A program made the translations under genes and the position numbers. 64,000 bases of DNA, from positions 1,984,001 to 2,048,000 of the forward strand of contig NZ_JAJSOO010000001.1 of the NCBI RefSeq assembly GCF_029428875.1, written 5' to 3'. The notes under the pieces were generated by a model. That model ran no database searches, was not told the DNA's origin, and worked only from the letters and a program-made list of their open reading frames with translations. The DNA comes from Streptomyces sp. JH34. Lineage in GTDB: Bacteria; Actinomycetota; Actinomycetes; Streptomycetales; Streptomycetaceae. Below are positions 63,352-64,000 of the stretch, piece after piece (positions within the stretch are counted from its first letter, which is position 1; every line of letters starts with the position of its first letter).

Positions 63352-63945
63352 TCAGACGTCAATCGTGCGCGGCTTGTGGGACGGCCTGGCCGCCTCGTAA
63401 GTCGCAATGTCCGCTTCGTTCTGAAGAGTGAGGCTGATGTCGTCGAGCCCGTTCAGCAGTCGCCAGCGGGAGTTCTCGTCGAGCTCGAAGTCAGCCGTGA
63501 TTCCGTTCGCGAGGACCTGACGCTTCTCGAGGTCGACGGTGATCTCTGCGGTCGGGTCGGCCTCGCTCAGCTCCCAGAGCCTGTCGACGACCTTCTGGTC
63601 GAGGACGACGGTCAACAGACCGTTCTTCAGGGAGTTGCCCCGGAAGATGTCGGCGAAGCGGGAGGAGATGACCGTCTTGAAGCCGTAGTTCTGGAGGGCC
63701 CAGACCGCGTGCTCACGCGAGGAACCCGTGCCGAAGTCGGGGCCGGCGACCAGAACCGAGGCGCCCTCGCGCTCGGGGCGGTTGAGGACGAAGTTCTCGT
63801 CCTTGCGCCAGGCCTCGAAGAGCCCGTCCTCGAAGCCGTCGCGGGTGACCTTCTTCAGCCAGTGCGCGGGGATGATCTGGTCGGTGTCGACGTTGCTGCG
63901 GCGCAGCGGGACGGCCCGGCCGGTGTGTGCGGTGAATGCTTCCAT
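63352..63945 (-). CDS. leuD: 3-isopropylmalate dehydratase small subunit
   Basis: LeuD with LeuC isomerises 2- to 3-isopropylmalate in leucine synthesis. The 197-residue protein begins [20 protein letters not shown], then [11 protein letters not shown]. It has the active-site loop [35 protein letters not shown] and the C-terminal [18 protein letters not shown]. It starts 2 bases below the leuC stop and ends at the strong terminator at 63302-63335. Confidence 0.97.
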   Translation of the reverse strand: MEAFTAHTGRAVPLRRSNVDTDQIIPAHWLKKVTRDGFEDGLFEAWRKDENFVLNRPEREGASVLVAGPDFGTGSSREHAVWALQNYGFKTVISSRFADIFRGNSLKNGLLTVVLDQKVVDRLWELSEADPTAEITVDLEKRQVLANGITADFELDENSRWRLLNGLDDISLTLQNEADIATYEAARPSHKPRTIDV

Positions 63946-63947
63946 GG

Positions 63948-64000
63948 TTATCGGACTCCGGCGGGCGTACGGGCGTCGGACAGATCGGCGGGCGAGGCCA
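63948..64000 (-). CDS. leuC: 3-isopropylmalate dehydratase large subunit (3' end only)
   Basis: The last 16 codons and the TAA stop (63948-63950) of leuC are visible, reading [16 protein letters not shown]. The rest lies beyond the right edge. The identity rests on the invariant leuC-leuD order and spacing rather than on a domain seen here. Confidence 0.75.
   Translation of the reverse strand, partial: ASPADLSDARTPAGVR

Overview
The window is a stretch of chromosome from a Streptomyces species or a very close relative. GC content is high throughout, with heavy G/C bias at third codon positions. The genus-specific markers are whiG (sporulation sigma factor), nsdA, hupS (HU with a histone-like tail), four tandem type I signal peptidases (sipW-sipZ), glnB-glnD next to amtB, and many GTG starts. 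Gene order follows the conserved core of the Streptomyces chromosome from rlmN to leuCD. The window holds 65 protein genes, one of them cut by the right edge. I found no rRNA, tRNA, CRISPR array, prophage or intact insertion sequence.

Layout: 0-8 kb holds rlmN, a membrane protein of the CU044_5270 type beside a damaged SigE-type sigma factor, then the cdsA-frr-pyrH-tsf-rpsB translation/lipid cluster, all on the minus strand. 8-21 kb holds a secreted M23 peptidase, a TetR regulator, and a long minus-strand run transcribed rpsP-khpA-rimM-trmD-rplS-sipW-sipX-sipY-sipZ-NUDIX-DUF2469-yraN-comM-dprA-whiG. 21-33.5 kb holds a metalloprotease-like protein, a methyltransferase, ffh, the nitrogen set amtB-glnB-glnD with a clear GlnR box, nsdA, a stand-alone primase/polymerase-like protein and ftsY. 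33.5-46 kb holds smc and acyP, interrupted by transporters (NCS1 permease, GlcP-type sugar porter) and a plus-strand secreted-protein block (CAP protein, PA14/fibronectin protein, HxlR regulator). 46-55 kb holds mutM, rnc, rpmF, DUF177, a DivIVA-like coiled-coil protein, coaD, rsmD, recG, a DhaL-domain protein and rpmB. 55-64 kb holds thiD, thiL, a lone RAM domain, a DUF3515 lipoprotein, ddl, gpsA, plsC, cofC, hupS, leuD and the end of leuC.

The minus-strand genes form tight, often overlapping operons (TGATG, ATGA or GTGA junctions) for ribosome assembly, protein export (Ffh, FtsY, signal peptidases), chromosome organisation (Smc, HupS), nitrogen signalling and envelope precursors. Most plus-strand genes are single accessory genes placed between them, and strong hairpins usually mark the joins.

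I do not see a wholly new multi-gene system. The observations most worth checking are these: a structured 5' leader directly downstream of a promoter for a 70-residue coiled-coil gene near smc; a MITE-like palindrome that supplies the thiL stop codon and abuts the thiD -10 box; a sigma factor that has lost region 2; six probable leaderless promoters with the same geometry; an operator-like 17-bp palindrome at hxlR; a low-complexity insertion in the Smc hinge; and a Gln/Tyr-rich tail on the DivIVA-like protein.
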